Assembly (NCBI RefSeq): GCF_003429565.1
Contig: NZ_QUAK01000123.1
Coordinates: 18,729 to 82,728 of the forward strand
Origin: Streptomyces triticagri
GTDB taxonomy: Bacteria > Actinomycetota > Actinomycetes > Streptomycetales > Streptomycetaceae
Direction of reading: 5' to 3'
DNA length: 64,000 nt
Made by a program: the position numbers and the translations under genes. Below the pieces are notes generated by a model. That model was given only the letters and a program-made list of their open reading frames with translations, made no database searches and had not been told where the DNA came from. Shown piece by piece: positions 43,233-55,300 of the stretch; position 1 is the first letter of the stretch, and the number at the start of each line of letters is the position of its first letter.

Positions 43233-45386
43233 TCAGCCGATGTCCGGTGGATCGATTCTGATCCGGACCGTGTCACCGTCCGCCCGGCTGTTCCGCGCCA
43301 TCCGCGCGGCCTGCGCCGTCTTCAGTGCGGCGGCCAAGGCCGCCCCCCGGCCGGGCGGCACCCGCACCAGCACCCTCTCCCACCGCTCACCGACCGGCGG
43401 CCCTCCGACACGGACCGGCCGCCCGGGCTCGGCCACCGGCAGCGGCACCGGGCCCAACACCTCCGCCTCCCCCGGCAGTTCGGCCGCGGCCAGGAACTCC
43501 GCGAGCGCCTCCGGCCTCCCGGACACCGCGGCCATCCGCGACACCGGTGGGAACCCGAGCTCCGCCCGGTCCGCCAGCTCACGCACCGCGTGGCCCACCG
43601 GGTCCCAGCGCACCAACGCCTGCACCGGCCGAAGCGACGGCTCCGCCACCACCACGACCGTGCCGCCCTCGCTCTGCGGCCGTACCAACGACGCCGCCCC
43701 TGTCCAGCGGCGCAGCGCCTCCTCCCCGGCGCGCAGATCGGGCCTGCCGAGCATCGCCCAGCCGTCGAGCAGCAGCGCGGCCGCGTAACCGCCCTCGGCG
43801 ACGGGCTCGGCCCCCGGCGTCGACACCACGAGCGCGGGGACACCGGGCACCGTGTCGAGCACCTGCTCACGTCCCGACGTCCGCACCGGCACCGCCGGGA
43901 ACGCACGCCCGAGCTCCTCCGCGGTCCGCCGCGCCCCCACCACCTGGGCCCGCAGCCGGAAGCCGCCGCACTCCGGGCAGTGCCAGTCGCTCTCGCCCTG
44001 CCCGCACCAGCCGCAGCGCAGCGGCCCCGCGTCCCGCGCCTCGAGCGGTCCGGCGCAGTGCCGGCAGCGGGCCGGCGCACGGCAGCGGTCGCAGGCGAGC
44101 CGCGGTACGTAGCCACGCCGCGGGACCTGCACCAGTACGGGCCCGAGCTCGAGGCCCTTGCGCACCGTCTGCCAGGCGAGGGTGGGAAGCCGGGCCGCCC
44201 GGGCCGCCTCGTCCCGCGCCAGGTCGCCGTCCCCGACGGTCCTCACCAGCGGTGCCGCGGCCCGGACTTGGGGCCGCGCGGCCACCAACGGCCGGGCCCA
44301 GCCGCTCTCCACGAGCTGCGCGGCCTCCACCGTGCAGCTCTGGCCGCCGGCCAGGAAGGCGCATCCGTCCAGCGCGGCGCGCAGTTGCAGCACTTCGCGG
44401 GCGTGCGGCTGCGGCGCGTGCAGTTCGCTGTGGCTGCCGTCCCCGTCGTCCCAGATCGCCACCAGACCGAGGTCCTGCACGGGTGCGAACATCGCGGCCC
44501 GGGTGCCGACCACGGCCCGCACGGAGCCCCTGCGGACCGCCAGCCACTCGCGGTACCGCTTCTCCGGCCCGGCGTCGGCGGTGAGCAGCGCATGCCGTCC
44601 GGCACCGAGCAGCCCGGTCAGCGCACCGTCGACGCGCGCGGCGGCCCGTCCGTCCGGGACGACCACCAGGGCGCCGCGCCCCGAGGCCAGCGTCGCGGCC
44701 ACGGCCCTGGCCAACTCCTCGGCCCAGTACGGCCCCGGCAGTGCGTTCCACACCGCACGGGGGGAGGCGCCGCGGGACAGGGCGTCCAGGAACTCCGGCC
44801 CGTTCTCGTACCGCTCGAAGGTGCCGGGCTCGGGGGGCGCGGGCGGAGGCAGGGGCTCCGGTGAGGGCTTCCGCTCGGCGCGGGCGTTGCGCGGAGGCAC
44901 GGCGAGCTGCAGCACATCGGCGAGGCTGCCCGCGTACCGGTCGGCGACGGCGCGGGCGAGCCCGAGCAGCTCGGGCCCCAACACCGGCTCCGGCGAGACG
45001 ACTTGGGCGAGCGCGGCGAGCGGCCCCGAGTAGTCCGACTCGGCCCGGCGCTCGATGAGGAAGCCGCTGATCAGGCCGCCGCCCTCACGGCGCCCGCCGT
45101 GCACCTGGTGCCGGCCCGCGCCGAAGCGGACGCGGACACGGACGCCCGGCTGCGCGTCGGCGTCGAGCTCCGCGGGGACCGCATAGTCGAAGTAGCGGTC
45201 GAGATGGAGCACGCCCTTGTCCACCAGGACGCGGGCGACCGGCAGTTCGGCCGCCACGTCCGCGCCGCGCCAGGTCCGCGGCTTGGCCCGCGGCACCTTG
45301 GCCCGGCGCACGGACTCGCGGATGAGCGCAAGCTGCTCGGGCGGCGCCGCCGCGTCGCCCTCCCGGTCCTCGTCCTCGCTGCTCAC
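43233..45386 (-). CDS. priA: Primosomal protein N' (PriA), ATPase-degenerate actinobacterial form
   Basis: A 717-residue protein for replication restart. The N-terminal DNA-binding domain (ELPVARVLVDKGVLHLDRYF, YAVPAELDADAQPGVRVRVR) and zinc-binding cysteines (CDRCRAPARCRHC, CGWCGQ, CPECGG) are present. The helicase core has lost Walker A (PGPYWAEELARA where GxxGSGKTE is expected), and the DEEH box is replaced by WDDGDG, so ATP-driven unwinding is unlikely. This degeneration is known for actinobacterial PriA. The GTG at 45386 begins VSSEDEDREGD. metK lies upstream, 138 bp away, on the same strand. Confidence 0.93.
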   Translation of the reverse strand: MSSEDEDREGDAAAPPEQLALIRESVRRAKVPRAKPRTWRGADVAAELPVARVLVDKGVLHLDRYFDYAVPAELDADAQPGVRVRVRFGAGRHQVHGGRREGGGLISGFLIERRAESDYSGPLAALAQVVSPEPVLGPELLGLARAVADRYAGSLADVLQLAVPPRNARAERKPSPEPLPPPAPPEPGTFERYENGPEFLDALSRGASPRAVWNALPGPYWAEELARAVAATLASGRGALVVVPDGRAAARVDGALTGLLGAGRHALLTADAGPEKRYREWLAVRRGSVRAVVGTRAAMFAPVQDLGLVAIWDDGDGSHSELHAPQPHAREVLQLRAALDGCAFLAGGQSCTVEAAQLVESGWARPLVAARPQVRAAAPLVRTVGDGDLARDEAARAARLPTLAWQTVRKGLELGPVLVQVPRRGYVPRLACDRCRAPARCRHCAGPLEARDAGPLRCGWCGQGESDWHCPECGGFRLRAQVVGARRTAEELGRAFPAVPVRTSGREQVLDTVPGVPALVVSTPGAEPVAEGGYAAALLLDGWAMLGRPDLRAGEEALRRWTGAASLVRPQSEGGTVVVVAEPSLRPVQALVRWDPVGHAVRELADRAELGFPPVSRMAAVSGRPEALAEFLAAAELPGEAEVLGPVPLPVAEPGRPVRVGGPPVGERWERVLVRVPPGRGAALAAALKTAQAARMARNSRADGDTVRIRIDPPDIG

Positions 45387-45452
45387 AGCCCCATCCCTAT
45401 CAGACGCCTCCGACAACGGCCCCGGGCCGCATGCCGGTCGCGACAGCACGAA

Positions 45453-45482
45453 GCCCCCTGCCACCACGCGGCAGCAGGGGGC
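45453..45482 (-). terminator. Terminator after metK
   Basis: GCCCCCTGC (45453-45461) and GCAGGGGGC (45474-45482) form a 9-bp perfect stem 43 bp downstream of the metK stop and before the priA start. Confidence 0.7.
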
Positions 45483-45524
45483 GTACGCAATGACGCGACG
45501 AACGACGCGATGACGCGCCGGGTG

Positions 45525-46733
45525 CTACACGCCGACAGCGGCCCGCAGGGCGTCGACCCGGTCGGTGCGCTCCCAGGTGAAGTCCGGGATGGCCCGCCCG
45601 AAGTGGCCGTACGCAGCGGTCTGCGCGTAGATCGGCCGCAGCAGGTCCAGGTCACGGATGATCGCCGCGGGACGCAGGTCGAAGACGCTGGAGATGGCGG
45701 CCTCGATCTTGTGCACATCCACCGTGGCCGTGCCGAAGGTCTCGACGAAGAGGCCCACCGGCTCGGCCTTGCCGATCGCGTACGCGACCTGCACCTCGCA
45801 GCGGGCCGCGAGTCCGGCCGCCACCACGTTCTTGGCGACCCAGCGCATCGCGTACGCGGCGGAGCGGTCGACCTTGGACGGGTCCTTGCCGGAGAAGGCA
45901 CCGCCGCCGTGCCGGGCCATGCCGCCGTAGGTGTCGATGATGATCTTGCGGCCGGTCAGCCCCGCGTCACCCATCGGTCCGCCGATCTCGAAGCGGCCGG
46001 TGGGGTTGACGAGCAGCCGGTACCCGTCGGTGTCCAGCTTGATGCCGTCGTCGAGCAGCGCCTTGAGCTCGGGCTCGACGACGAACTCGCGGATGTCCGG
46101 GGCGAGCAGCGAGTCCAGGTCGATGTCGCTGGCGTGCTGCGAGGACACCACGACGGTGTCGAGCCGGACCGCCTTGTCACCGTCGTACTCGATGGTGACC
46201 TGGGTCTTGCCGTCGGGGCGGAGGTAGGGGATGGTGCCGTTCTTGCGGACGTCCGAGAGGCGCTTGGACAGCCGGTGCGCGAGGTGGATCGGCAGCGGCA
46301 TCAGATCGGGGGTCTCGTCGGAGGCGTACCCGAACATCAGGCCCTGGTCGCCCGCGCCCTGCTTGTCCAGCTCGTCCTCATCGCCCTCGACCCGCTTCTC
46401 GTACGCGGTGTCGACGCCCTGCGCGATGTCCGGCGACTGGGCGCCGATCGACACCGAGACGCCACAGGAGGCCCCGTCGAAGCCCTTCTTCGACGAGTCG
46501 TACCCGATGTCGAGGATCTTCTCGCGCACCAGCTGCGGGATGGGCGCATAAGCCTTGGTGGTGACCTCGCCGGCCACATGCACCAGGCCGGTGGTGATCA
46601 GCGTTTCCACGGCCACACGGGAGGACGGGTCCTCCCGGAGCAGCGCGTCGAGGATGGTGTCGCTGATCTGGTCAGCGATCTTGTCGGGGTGACCTTCGGT
46701 CACGGACTCCGAGGTGAACAGACGACGGGACAC
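45525..46733 (-). CDS. metK: S-adenosylmethionine synthetase
   Basis: Makes SAM from methionine and ATP. The 402-residue protein has the family blocks SESVTEGHPDKIADQISD, GAGDQGLMFGYA and GGAFSGKDPSKVDRSAAY, with normal length. The GTG start lies six nt after AGGGAG. The leader contains a 12-bp-stem hairpin (46774-46810) of unknown role. Terminators separate metK from coaBC upstream and priA downstream, so it is transcribed alone. SAM also stimulates antibiotic synthesis in streptomycetes (established knowledge). Confidence 0.98.
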   Translation of the reverse strand: MSRRLFTSESVTEGHPDKIADQISDTILDALLREDPSSRVAVETLITTGLVHVAGEVTTKAYAPIPQLVREKILDIGYDSSKKGFDGASCGVSVSIGAQSPDIAQGVDTAYEKRVEGDEDELDKQGAGDQGLMFGYASDETPDLMPLPIHLAHRLSKRLSDVRKNGTIPYLRPDGKTQVTIEYDGDKAVRLDTVVVSSQHASDIDLDSLLAPDIREFVVEPELKALLDDGIKLDTDGYRLLVNPTGRFEIGGPMGDAGLTGRKIIIDTYGGMARHGGGAFSGKDPSKVDRSAAYAMRWVAKNVVAAGLAARCEVQVAYAIGKAEPVGLFVETFGTATVDVHKIEAAISSVFDLRPAAIIRDLDLLRPIYAQTAAYGHFGRAIPDFTWERTDRVDALRAAVGV

Positions 46734-46773
46734 AACGCTCCCTGGGGTTGCAGCGGCTGCTGGCTGATCATTG

Positions 46774-46810
46774 ACGGAACCGACCGGGAGCTGCGCCCGG
46801 CAAGTTCCGT
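46774..46810 (-). promoter_or_regulatory. Leader hairpin upstream of metK
   Basis: ACGGAAC/GTTCCGT (46774-46780, 46804-46810) and CCGGG/CCCGG (46784-46788, 46796-46800) stack around a 3x3 internal loop. It lies 41-77 nt before the metK start. No T tract follows, so it is not a typical terminator. No known SAM riboswitch class is recognised. Confidence 0.45.
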
Positions 46811-46925
46811 GACCAGTTTATCGGTCGCTTCCGGCCACTGGGCGCTGCGTCTCGCTTCCTGGAAGCCCTGTGACCTGCGGCACGGCATTCTCCGGTACGA
46901 AGATACGTCGGCGCCAGAGGGCGGT

Positions 46926-46949
46926 GCCCCAAATCCCGTGATTTGGGGC
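46926..46949 (-). terminator. Terminator after coaBC
   Basis: GCCCCAAATC (46926-46935), loop CCGT, GATTTGGGGC (46940-46949): perfect 10-bp stem, 17 bp downstream of the coaBC stop. Confidence 0.8.
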
Positions 46950-46966
46950 GCCCGGAGGGGCGAAAG

Positions 46967-48175
46967 TCACCCGCGGTCGATCCGTTCGACGACCAGATCC
47001 CACACGGTGTCCGCGAGTCCTTCCTTGGGGCCGTACGGCACCGGGGTCTCGCTGCCGTCCGCGCCGAGCACCACGGCCTCGTTCTCCTCCGAGCCGAAAG
47101 TCTTGCGCTCGCCGACCTCGTTCACCACGAGCAAGTCGCAGCCTTTGCGCCGCAGTTTGGCCCGACCGTTCACGAGAACTTCATCCGTCTCCGCGGCGAA
47201 GCCCACCACGACCTGACCGGCCCGCGGACGCTCCGCCGCCACCTCGGCGAGGATGTCGGGGTTGCGGGTCAGGGCGATGGGATCGGGCTCCTGCCCGTCC
47301 TTCTTCTTGATCTTCCCGGCGGCGTACTGCGTGGGCCGGAAGTCGGCCACGGCGGCGGCCATGACCACGGCGTCCGCGTCGGTGGCGGCCTTCAGGACGG
47401 CCTCGCGGAGCTGTACCGCGGTGCCCACGTGCACGACGTCGACGCCGGCCGGGTCGGCCAGCGCGGCATTGGCCGAGAGCAGGGTGACCCGGGCTCCGCG
47501 GGCGGCGGCGGTGCGGGCGAGCGCGTAGCCCTGCTTGCCCGAGGAGCGGTTGCCGAGGAAGCGGACGGGGTCGAGGGGCTCGCGGGTGCCGCCGGCACTG
47601 ATCACCACATGCCGTCCGGCGAGGTCCGCCTCAGCCGTGCCGCGGGCGAGGACCCGGCGGCAGATCTCGAAGATCTCCGCGGGGTCGGGCAGCCTGCCCT
47701 TGCCGGTGTCGACGCCGGTCAGCCGGCCGACGGCGGGCTCGACGACGATCGCACCGCGGCGGCGCAGGGTGGCGACGTTCTCCCGGGTGGCCGGGTGCTC
47801 CCACATCTCGGTGTGCATGGCGGGGGCGAAGACGACCGGACATCGGGCGGTGAGCAGGGTGTTGGTGAGCAGGTCGTCGGCCATGCCGTGGGCGGCCCTG
47901 GCGAGCAGGTCGGCGGTGGCCGGGGCGATCACCACCAAGTCGGCGTCCTGGCCGATCCGCACGTGCGGGACCTCGTGCACGTCGTCCCAGACCTCGGTGG
48001 ACACGGGATGGCCGGAGAGCGCCGACCAGGTCGCGGCGCCGACGAAGTGGAGCGCCGAGTCGGTGGGGACGACGCGCACGTCATGACCGGACTCGGTGAG
48101 GCGGCGAAGGAGCTCGCACGCCTTGTACGCGGCGATCCCGCCGCTGACCCCCAGAACGACCTTCGGCTTGTCCAC
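46967..48175 (-). CDS. coaBC: Phosphopantothenoylcysteine synthetase/decarboxylase
   Basis: Two steps of coenzyme A synthesis. The CoaC flavoprotein domain (1 to about 185) has VVLGVSGGIAAYKACELLRR, the catalytic-His region and APAMHTEMW. The CoaB domain (about 190-402) has HVVISAGGTREPLDPVRFLG, NRSSGKQGYALA and AAAVADFRP with the AxxKIKKK loop. The GTG at 48175 follows GGAGAGGC. It is downstream of rpoZ with a strong hairpin between. The gmk-rpoZ-coaBC-metK-priA order is conserved in actinobacteria. Confidence 0.97.
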   Translation of the reverse strand: MDKPKVVLGVSGGIAAYKACELLRRLTESGHDVRVVPTDSALHFVGAATWSALSGHPVSTEVWDDVHEVPHVRIGQDADLVVIAPATADLLARAAHGMADDLLTNTLLTARCPVVFAPAMHTEMWEHPATRENVATLRRRGAIVVEPAVGRLTGVDTGKGRLPDPAEIFEICRRVLARGTAEADLAGRHVVISAGGTREPLDPVRFLGNRSSGKQGYALARTAAARGARVTLLSANAALADPAGVDVVHVGTAVQLREAVLKAATDADAVVMAAAVADFRPTQYAAGKIKKKDGQEPDPIALTRNPDILAEVAAERPRAGQVVVGFAAETDEVLVNGRAKLRRKGCDLLVVNEVGERKTFGSEENEAVVLGADGSETPVPYGPKEGLADTVWDLVVERIDRG

Positions 48176-48216
48176 TGCCTCTCCCCTGCTGGCGAACCGT
48201 ATCCACTCATGAGACA

Positions 48217-48251
48217 CCACAGGCCCGGCGGTTGTTCCGCCGGGCCTGTGG
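48217..48251 (-). terminator. Strong hairpin between rpoZ and coaBC
   Basis: A perfect 15-bp stem (arms 48217-48231 and 48237-48251, CCACAGGCCCGGCGG and complement) with loop TTGTT. It follows rpoZ by 16 bp and precedes coaBC by 41 bp. It probably ends or attenuates most rpoZ transcripts. Confidence 0.75.
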
Positions 48252-48267
48252 CCGAGATCCTGCTGCG

Positions 48268-48540
48268 CTACTGGGCCGGGCCCTCGATGGCCTCGGACGT
48301 CAGCAGACCCGCGTTGATCTCACGGAGCGAGATCGAGAGCGGCTTCTCGTGGACATGGGTGTCGACCAGCGGACCGACGTACTCGAGGAGGCCCTCGCCG
48401 AGCTGCGAGTAGTACGCGTTGATCTGGCGGGCACGCTTGGCCGCGTAGATCACCAGGCTGTACTTCGAGTCGGTGGCTTCGAGGAGCTCGTCGATCGGCG
48501 GGTTGATGATGCCCTCGGGCGCGGTGATGGAAGAGGACAC
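48268..48540 (-). CDS. rpoZ: RNA polymerase omega subunit
   Basis: A 90-residue protein assisting beta' folding and RNA polymerase assembly. It has IINPPIDELLEATDSKYSLV, IYAAKRARQINAYYSQLGEG and a C-terminal KPLSISLREINAGLLTSEAI typical of actinobacterial omega. It starts with GTG after GGAAGG. It lies 40 bp downstream of gmk. Loss of omega in streptomycetes impairs development and antibiotic production (established knowledge). Confidence 0.97.
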   Translation of the reverse strand: MSSSITAPEGIINPPIDELLEATDSKYSLVIYAAKRARQINAYYSQLGEGLLEYVGPLVDTHVHEKPLSISLREINAGLLTSEAIEGPAQ

Positions 48541-48580
48541 GCTCTACCTTCCGAAAGGGGGGAAATGACCAGAGAACTGA

Positions 48581-49213
48581 TCAGTCAACGTTCATCAAGG
48601 CTAGCAGCTCGCGGGAGACGTCCCCGACGGAGGTGTTGACCAGGGTGGTGTCGAACTCCGCCTCGGCCGCGAGCTCCACGCGTGCGGCCTCGAGACGCCG
48701 CTCGACGACCTCGGGTGCCTCCGTGCCGCGGCCGGTGAGCCGGCGCACCAGCTCCTCCCAGCTCGGCGGTGCGAGGAAGACGAGCTGAGCCTCCGGCATG
48801 GACTCCCGGACCAGGCGGGCGCCCTGCAGATCGATCTCGAGCAGGACGGGCTCGCCGTTCTCCAGGCGCTCGGCGACGGCGCGGCGGGGTGTGCCGTAGC
48901 GGTTGCCCGCGAACTCGGCCCACTCCAGGAGCTCGCCGTTGGCGATGAGCTTGTCCATCTCCTCGTCGGAGACGAAGAAGTAGTGGACGCCGTGCTGCTC
49001 GCCGGGGCGGGGCGCCCGGGTCGTCGCCGACACCGAGAGCCAGACCTCGGGATGCGCCTTGCGCAGATGCGCGACGACCGTGCTCTTGCCGACCCCTGAG
49101 GGGCCGGAGAGCACGGTCAGCCGCGGACGCGAGTCCTGGGGGGCGGGATCCGCCCCCTGGGACGCCACTGCCGGGGGTGCGGGGGTTTCCCCCCGGGATG
49201 TTGCTGCTGCCAT
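48581..49213 (-). CDS. gmk: Guanylate kinase
   Basis: Phosphorylates GMP to GDP. A 210-residue P-loop enzyme: Walker A LSGPSGVGKSTVV, GMP-binding SVSATTRAPRPGE and GVHYFFVSDEEMD, and EIDLQGARLV. A low-complexity Ala/Pro-rich arm of about 28 residues precedes the core. The ATG at 49213 starts MAAATSRGE. It follows the ihf gene by 38 bp and precedes rpoZ. Confidence 0.97.
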   Translation of the reverse strand: MAAATSRGETPAPPAVASQGADPAPQDSRPRLTVLSGPSGVGKSTVVAHLRKAHPEVWLSVSATTRAPRPGEQHGVHYFFVSDEEMDKLIANGELLEWAEFAGNRYGTPRRAVAERLENGEPVLLEIDLQGARLVRESMPEAQLVFLAPPSWEELVRRLTGRGTEAPEVVERRLEAARVELAAEAEFDTTLVNTSVGDVSRELLALMNVD

Positions 49214-49251
49214 GCAGCGATTATCCAGGTTCGCGGGAGTGCCCGGGACCG

Positions 49252-49575
49252 TCAGGCGGCCGTCGAGCCGAACTCACGCTCCAGGGAAGCGATCTGGTTG
49301 GACCCGAGACCCCGCACGCGGCGGCTCTCGGAGATGCCCAGACGCTCCATGATCTGCTTGGCGCGGACCTTGCCCACGCCAGGCAGGGACTCCAGGAGTG
49401 CGGAGACCTTCATCTTGCCGATCACATCGTTCTCCTGGCCCTGCTTGATCACCTCGTGCAGGGAGGCACCGGAGTGCTTGAGTCGATTCTTGACCTCGGC
49501 CCGCTCCCGGCGAGCCGCGGCGGCCTTTTCGAGCGCGGCTGCGCGCTGTTCAGGGGTAAGGGGCGGAAGAGCCAC
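49252..49575 (-). CDS. ihf: Streptomyces integration host factor (sIHF/mIHF family)
   Basis: A 107-residue nucleoid protein, the same length as S. coelicolor sIHF. A long N-terminal helix (PPLTPEQRAAALEKAAAARR) is followed by a helix-two-turn-helix DNA-binding core (VSALLESLPGVGKVRAKQIM, ERLGISESRRVRGLG). It bends DNA and affects topology, sporulation and antibiotic production in streptomycetes. The GTG at 49575 gives the known N-terminus VALPPLTPEQ. It precedes gmk. Confidence 0.96.
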   Translation of the reverse strand: MALPPLTPEQRAAALEKAAAARRERAEVKNRLKHSGASLHEVIKQGQENDVIGKMKVSALLESLPGVGKVRAKQIMERLGISESRRVRGLGSNQIASLEREFGSTAA

Positions 49576-49970
49576 GCCTACGTCACCTCGGTAGTCGAAC
49601 TGTCGGATACGGACCGGTGAGGAACCTAGTCGCCCCACACCTGGGGAGCAACGAGCAACGCGTACCCGACCTCCCCCATGGGATGAAGGGCGTGGGCGGT
49701 GCCCCCACCCGACGGAGACTAGCGGCCAAGACCTCTCCAGTCAGCGAGAACAGCGGAAAAGTCCTGGTCAGCCTGCGCCGAACTGTACATAACCGGCAAA
49801 ACGCACGAGTTTTCGGCCCGGAGAGCGGGTCCCGTGGCCCATGCACGCTGTACCTCATCACCGCAGAACGCGAAAGACCGCCTTCCCGGTGCCTGTTTCG
49901 AACGCATCCGGCTCCGAGGGCGGTCCTCCGTATCGCGGCCCGTGAATCGCCGCTCGCCGCGGGCCGCGGG
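49576..49970. other. 395-bp gap between ihf and pyrF
   Basis: It should hold the ihf promoter (minus strand) and the end of the pyr operon transcript. GACCGCC (49876-49882) and GGCGGTC (49919-49925) can close a long hairpin followed on the minus strand by TCTTTCG, a possible pyr terminator. Small open frames here have poor codon use and were not called. Confidence 0.4.
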
Positions 49971-50825
49971 TCAGTTCGCGACGGCCGTACGCACCTCGTC
50001 GGCGAAGCGCGCGGCCGCGTCCCGGAGCGCGCCGGTGTCCGGGCCCGCCGTCAGCACGCCGCGGCTGACGGCCGGCACCACGTTCCGTACCGAGTCGCCG
50101 AAGACGCCGGGCAGATCGGCCGGCGTCGCGCCCTGGGCACCGATCCCGGGAGCGAGCAGCGGGCCGTTGATGGCGAGATCGGCGCGCGCGTCGCCGAGGG
50201 TCGCGCCGACGACGGCACCCACCGAGCCGAGCGGTGCGGCCCCCGCGTTCTCGGCTGCCATGTGGTCGAGCATGACCTGAGCCAGCGATCCGCCGCCCGC
50301 GGCGGTGGCGCGCTGCACCTCGGCTCCCTCCGGATTGGAGGTGAGCGCCAGGACGAAGACACCCGCGCCGGAGACGGCCGCCGCGTCGAGCGCCGGCCGC
50401 AGGGACTCGAAGCCCAGGTACGGGGAGACGGTGAGCGCGTCCGAGAACAGCGGCGAGTCCTTGTCCAGGAAGGCCGCCGCGTACGCCCCCATCGTCGAGC
50501 CGATGTCGCCGCGCTTGGCGTCCATCAGGACGAGTGCTCCGGCGGCCCGCGCCTCCTCGACGGCCTTCTCCAGGACGGCGATGCCGCGCGAGCCGAAGCG
50601 CTCGAAGAACGCGGACTGCGGCTTGAGCACGGCGACCCGGTCGGCGAGGGCCTCCACGCAGGTGCGGGTGAAGCGCTCCAGACCTGCGATGTCGTCGCTC
50701 AGGCCCCAGGCCTGGAGCAGCGAGGCGTGCGGGTCGATGCCCACGCACAGCGGGCCCCGGGTGTCCATGGCGTGGCGGAGGCGGGCACCGAACGGTTCGG
50801 GTGCGGTGATGGCGGACGAGGTCAT
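49971..50825 (-). CDS. pyrF: Orotidine 5'-phosphate decarboxylase
   Basis: Last step of UMP synthesis. A 284-residue enzyme of the larger actinobacterial type: CVGIDPHASLLQAWGLSDD, AVLKPQSAFFERFGSRGIAV, and the active-site block VLMDAKRGDIGSTMGAYAAA (Asp, Lys, Asp). The ATG overlaps the pyrD stop by 4 bp. It is the last gene of the pyr operon. Confidence 0.97.
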   Translation of the reverse strand: MTSSAITAPEPFGARLRHAMDTRGPLCVGIDPHASLLQAWGLSDDIAGLERFTRTCVEALADRVAVLKPQSAFFERFGSRGIAVLEKAVEEARAAGALVLMDAKRGDIGSTMGAYAAAFLDKDSPLFSDALTVSPYLGFESLRPALDAAAVSGAGVFVLALTSNPEGAEVQRATAAGGGSLAQVMLDHMAAENAGAAPLGSVGAVVGATLGDARADLAINGPLLAPGIGAQGATPADLPGVFGDSVRNVVPAVSRGVLTAGPDTGALRDAAARFADEVRTAVAN

Positions 50826-51925
50826 ACGGCGGCCTTTCGGGTGTCGGCGCCGACCGCGTCGGCGAGCGTGGCGTACGGGCTGGTGCGCAGCCGGGCGGCG
50901 AGGCCCTTGTGCATCGCGCGCATCCAGCAGGGGCCCTCGTAGATGAAGGCGCTGTAGCCCTGGACCAGGGTGGCGCCGGCCAGGATGCGCTGCCAGGCGT
51001 CCTCGGCGTTCTCGATCCCGCCGACACCGATCAGGGTCAGATCGTCGCCCACGCGCGCGTACAGACGCCTGAGTACTTCGAGGGAGCGTTCCTTGAGTGG
51101 GGCGCCGGACATTCCGCCGGTCTCCTCGGTCAGGGACGGCTCGGAACGCAGGCCCTCGCGGGAGATCGTGGTGTTGGTGGCGATGATTCCGTCGAGGCCG
51201 AGTTCGACGGCGAGGTCGGCCACCGCGTCGATGTCCGCGTCGGCCAGATCGGGGGCGATCTTGACCAGGAGCGGCACACGGCGGTCGGTCACGGTGCGGT
51301 CTGCTGCCTCGCGTACGGCGGTGAGCAGCGGGCGGAGGGACTCGGTGGCCTGGAGGTTGCGCAGGCCGGGGGTGTTGGGCGAGGAGACGTTGACGACGAG
51401 GTAGTCGGCGTACGGGGCGAGGCGCTCGGCGGACTTGACGTAGTCGGCGGCGGCCTCGGCCTCCGGGACGCTCTTGGTCTTGCCGATGTTGACGCCGACG
51501 GCCGCCTTGAAGACGGGCCTGCGGGTGCGCAGGCGATCGGCGACGGCCGCGGAGCCCTCGTTGTTGAAGCCCATCCGGTTGATCAGGGCGCGGTCGGGGA
51601 TCAGGCGGAACAGGCGCCGCGGCGGGTTGCCCGGCTGTGCCTCGCCGGTGACGGTGCCGATCTCGACGTGGTCGAAGCCGAGCATGGTCATGCCGTCGAT
51701 GGCGACGGCGTTCTTGTCGAAGCCGGCGGCGAGCCCGAAGGGGCCGTGCATCCGCAGGCCGAGCGCCTCGGTGCGCAGCTCCTTGAAGCGCGGCGCGAGG
51801 AACGCGGCGACGAAGGTGCGCAGCACGGGGACACGGGCCGCGAACCGGATCCAGGCGAAGGCGAGGTGGTGGGCCTTCTCGGGGTCCATCCGCTTGAAGA
51901 CGGTGGTGAAGAAGAACTGGTACAT
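50822..51925 (-). CDS. pyrD: Dihydroorotate dehydrogenase (quinone, class 2)
   Basis: Oxidises dihydroorotate to orotate at the membrane with FMN and quinone. A 367-residue protein with the class 2 N-terminal membrane-binding helices (MYQFFFTTVFKRMDPEKAHH), FGLAAGFDKNAVAIDGM, NRMGFNNEGSAAVADRL and the catalytic-serine region NVSSPNTPGLRNLQ. FMN is bound by GVGGIENAEDAW and GATLVQGYSAFIYEGP. It is separated from carB by 66 bp containing a strong hairpin and overlaps pyrF by 4 bp. Confidence 0.97.
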   Translation of the reverse strand: MYQFFFTTVFKRMDPEKAHHLAFAWIRFAARVPVLRTFVAAFLAPRFKELRTEALGLRMHGPFGLAAGFDKNAVAIDGMTMLGFDHVEIGTVTGEAQPGNPPRRLFRLIPDRALINRMGFNNEGSAAVADRLRTRRPVFKAAVGVNIGKTKSVPEAEAAADYVKSAERLAPYADYLVVNVSSPNTPGLRNLQATESLRPLLTAVREAADRTVTDRRVPLLVKIAPDLADADIDAVADLAVELGLDGIIATNTTISREGLRSEPSLTEETGGMSGAPLKERSLEVLRRLYARVGDDLTLIGVGGIENAEDAWQRILAGATLVQGYSAFIYEGPCWMRAMHKGLAARLRTSPYATLADAVGADTRKAAV

Positions 51926-51953
51926 GGTGGCTGTCCTTGAGGAACCTCATGAA

Positions 51954-51983
51954 GAGGGGGACACCGTTTCCGGTGTCCCCCTC
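51954..51983 (-). terminator. Strong hairpin between carB and pyrD
   Basis: A perfect 13-bp stem (GAGGGGGACACCG 51954-51966 with complement 51971-51983) capped on the transcript by a GAAA tetraloop. It lies inside the pyr operon, so it may be a partial terminator, a processing or an mRNA-stabilising element. Confidence 0.7.
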
Positions 51984-51991
51984 GTCGGTCG

Positions 51992-55292
<3,301 letters not shown>

Positions 55293-55300
<8 letters not shown>

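Noticed and set aside
43173..43276. Short minus-strand frame 43094-43276 upstream of the helicase remnant
   Set aside because: It is a different frame from the helicase, overlaps the priA 3' end and contains no helicase motif.
49583..49861. 92-codon minus-strand open frame between ihf and pyrF
   Set aside because: Poor third-position GC, Arg/Pro/Thr-rich shadow-like composition, no ribosome site and no recognisable motif; treated as promoter/leader DNA of ihf.
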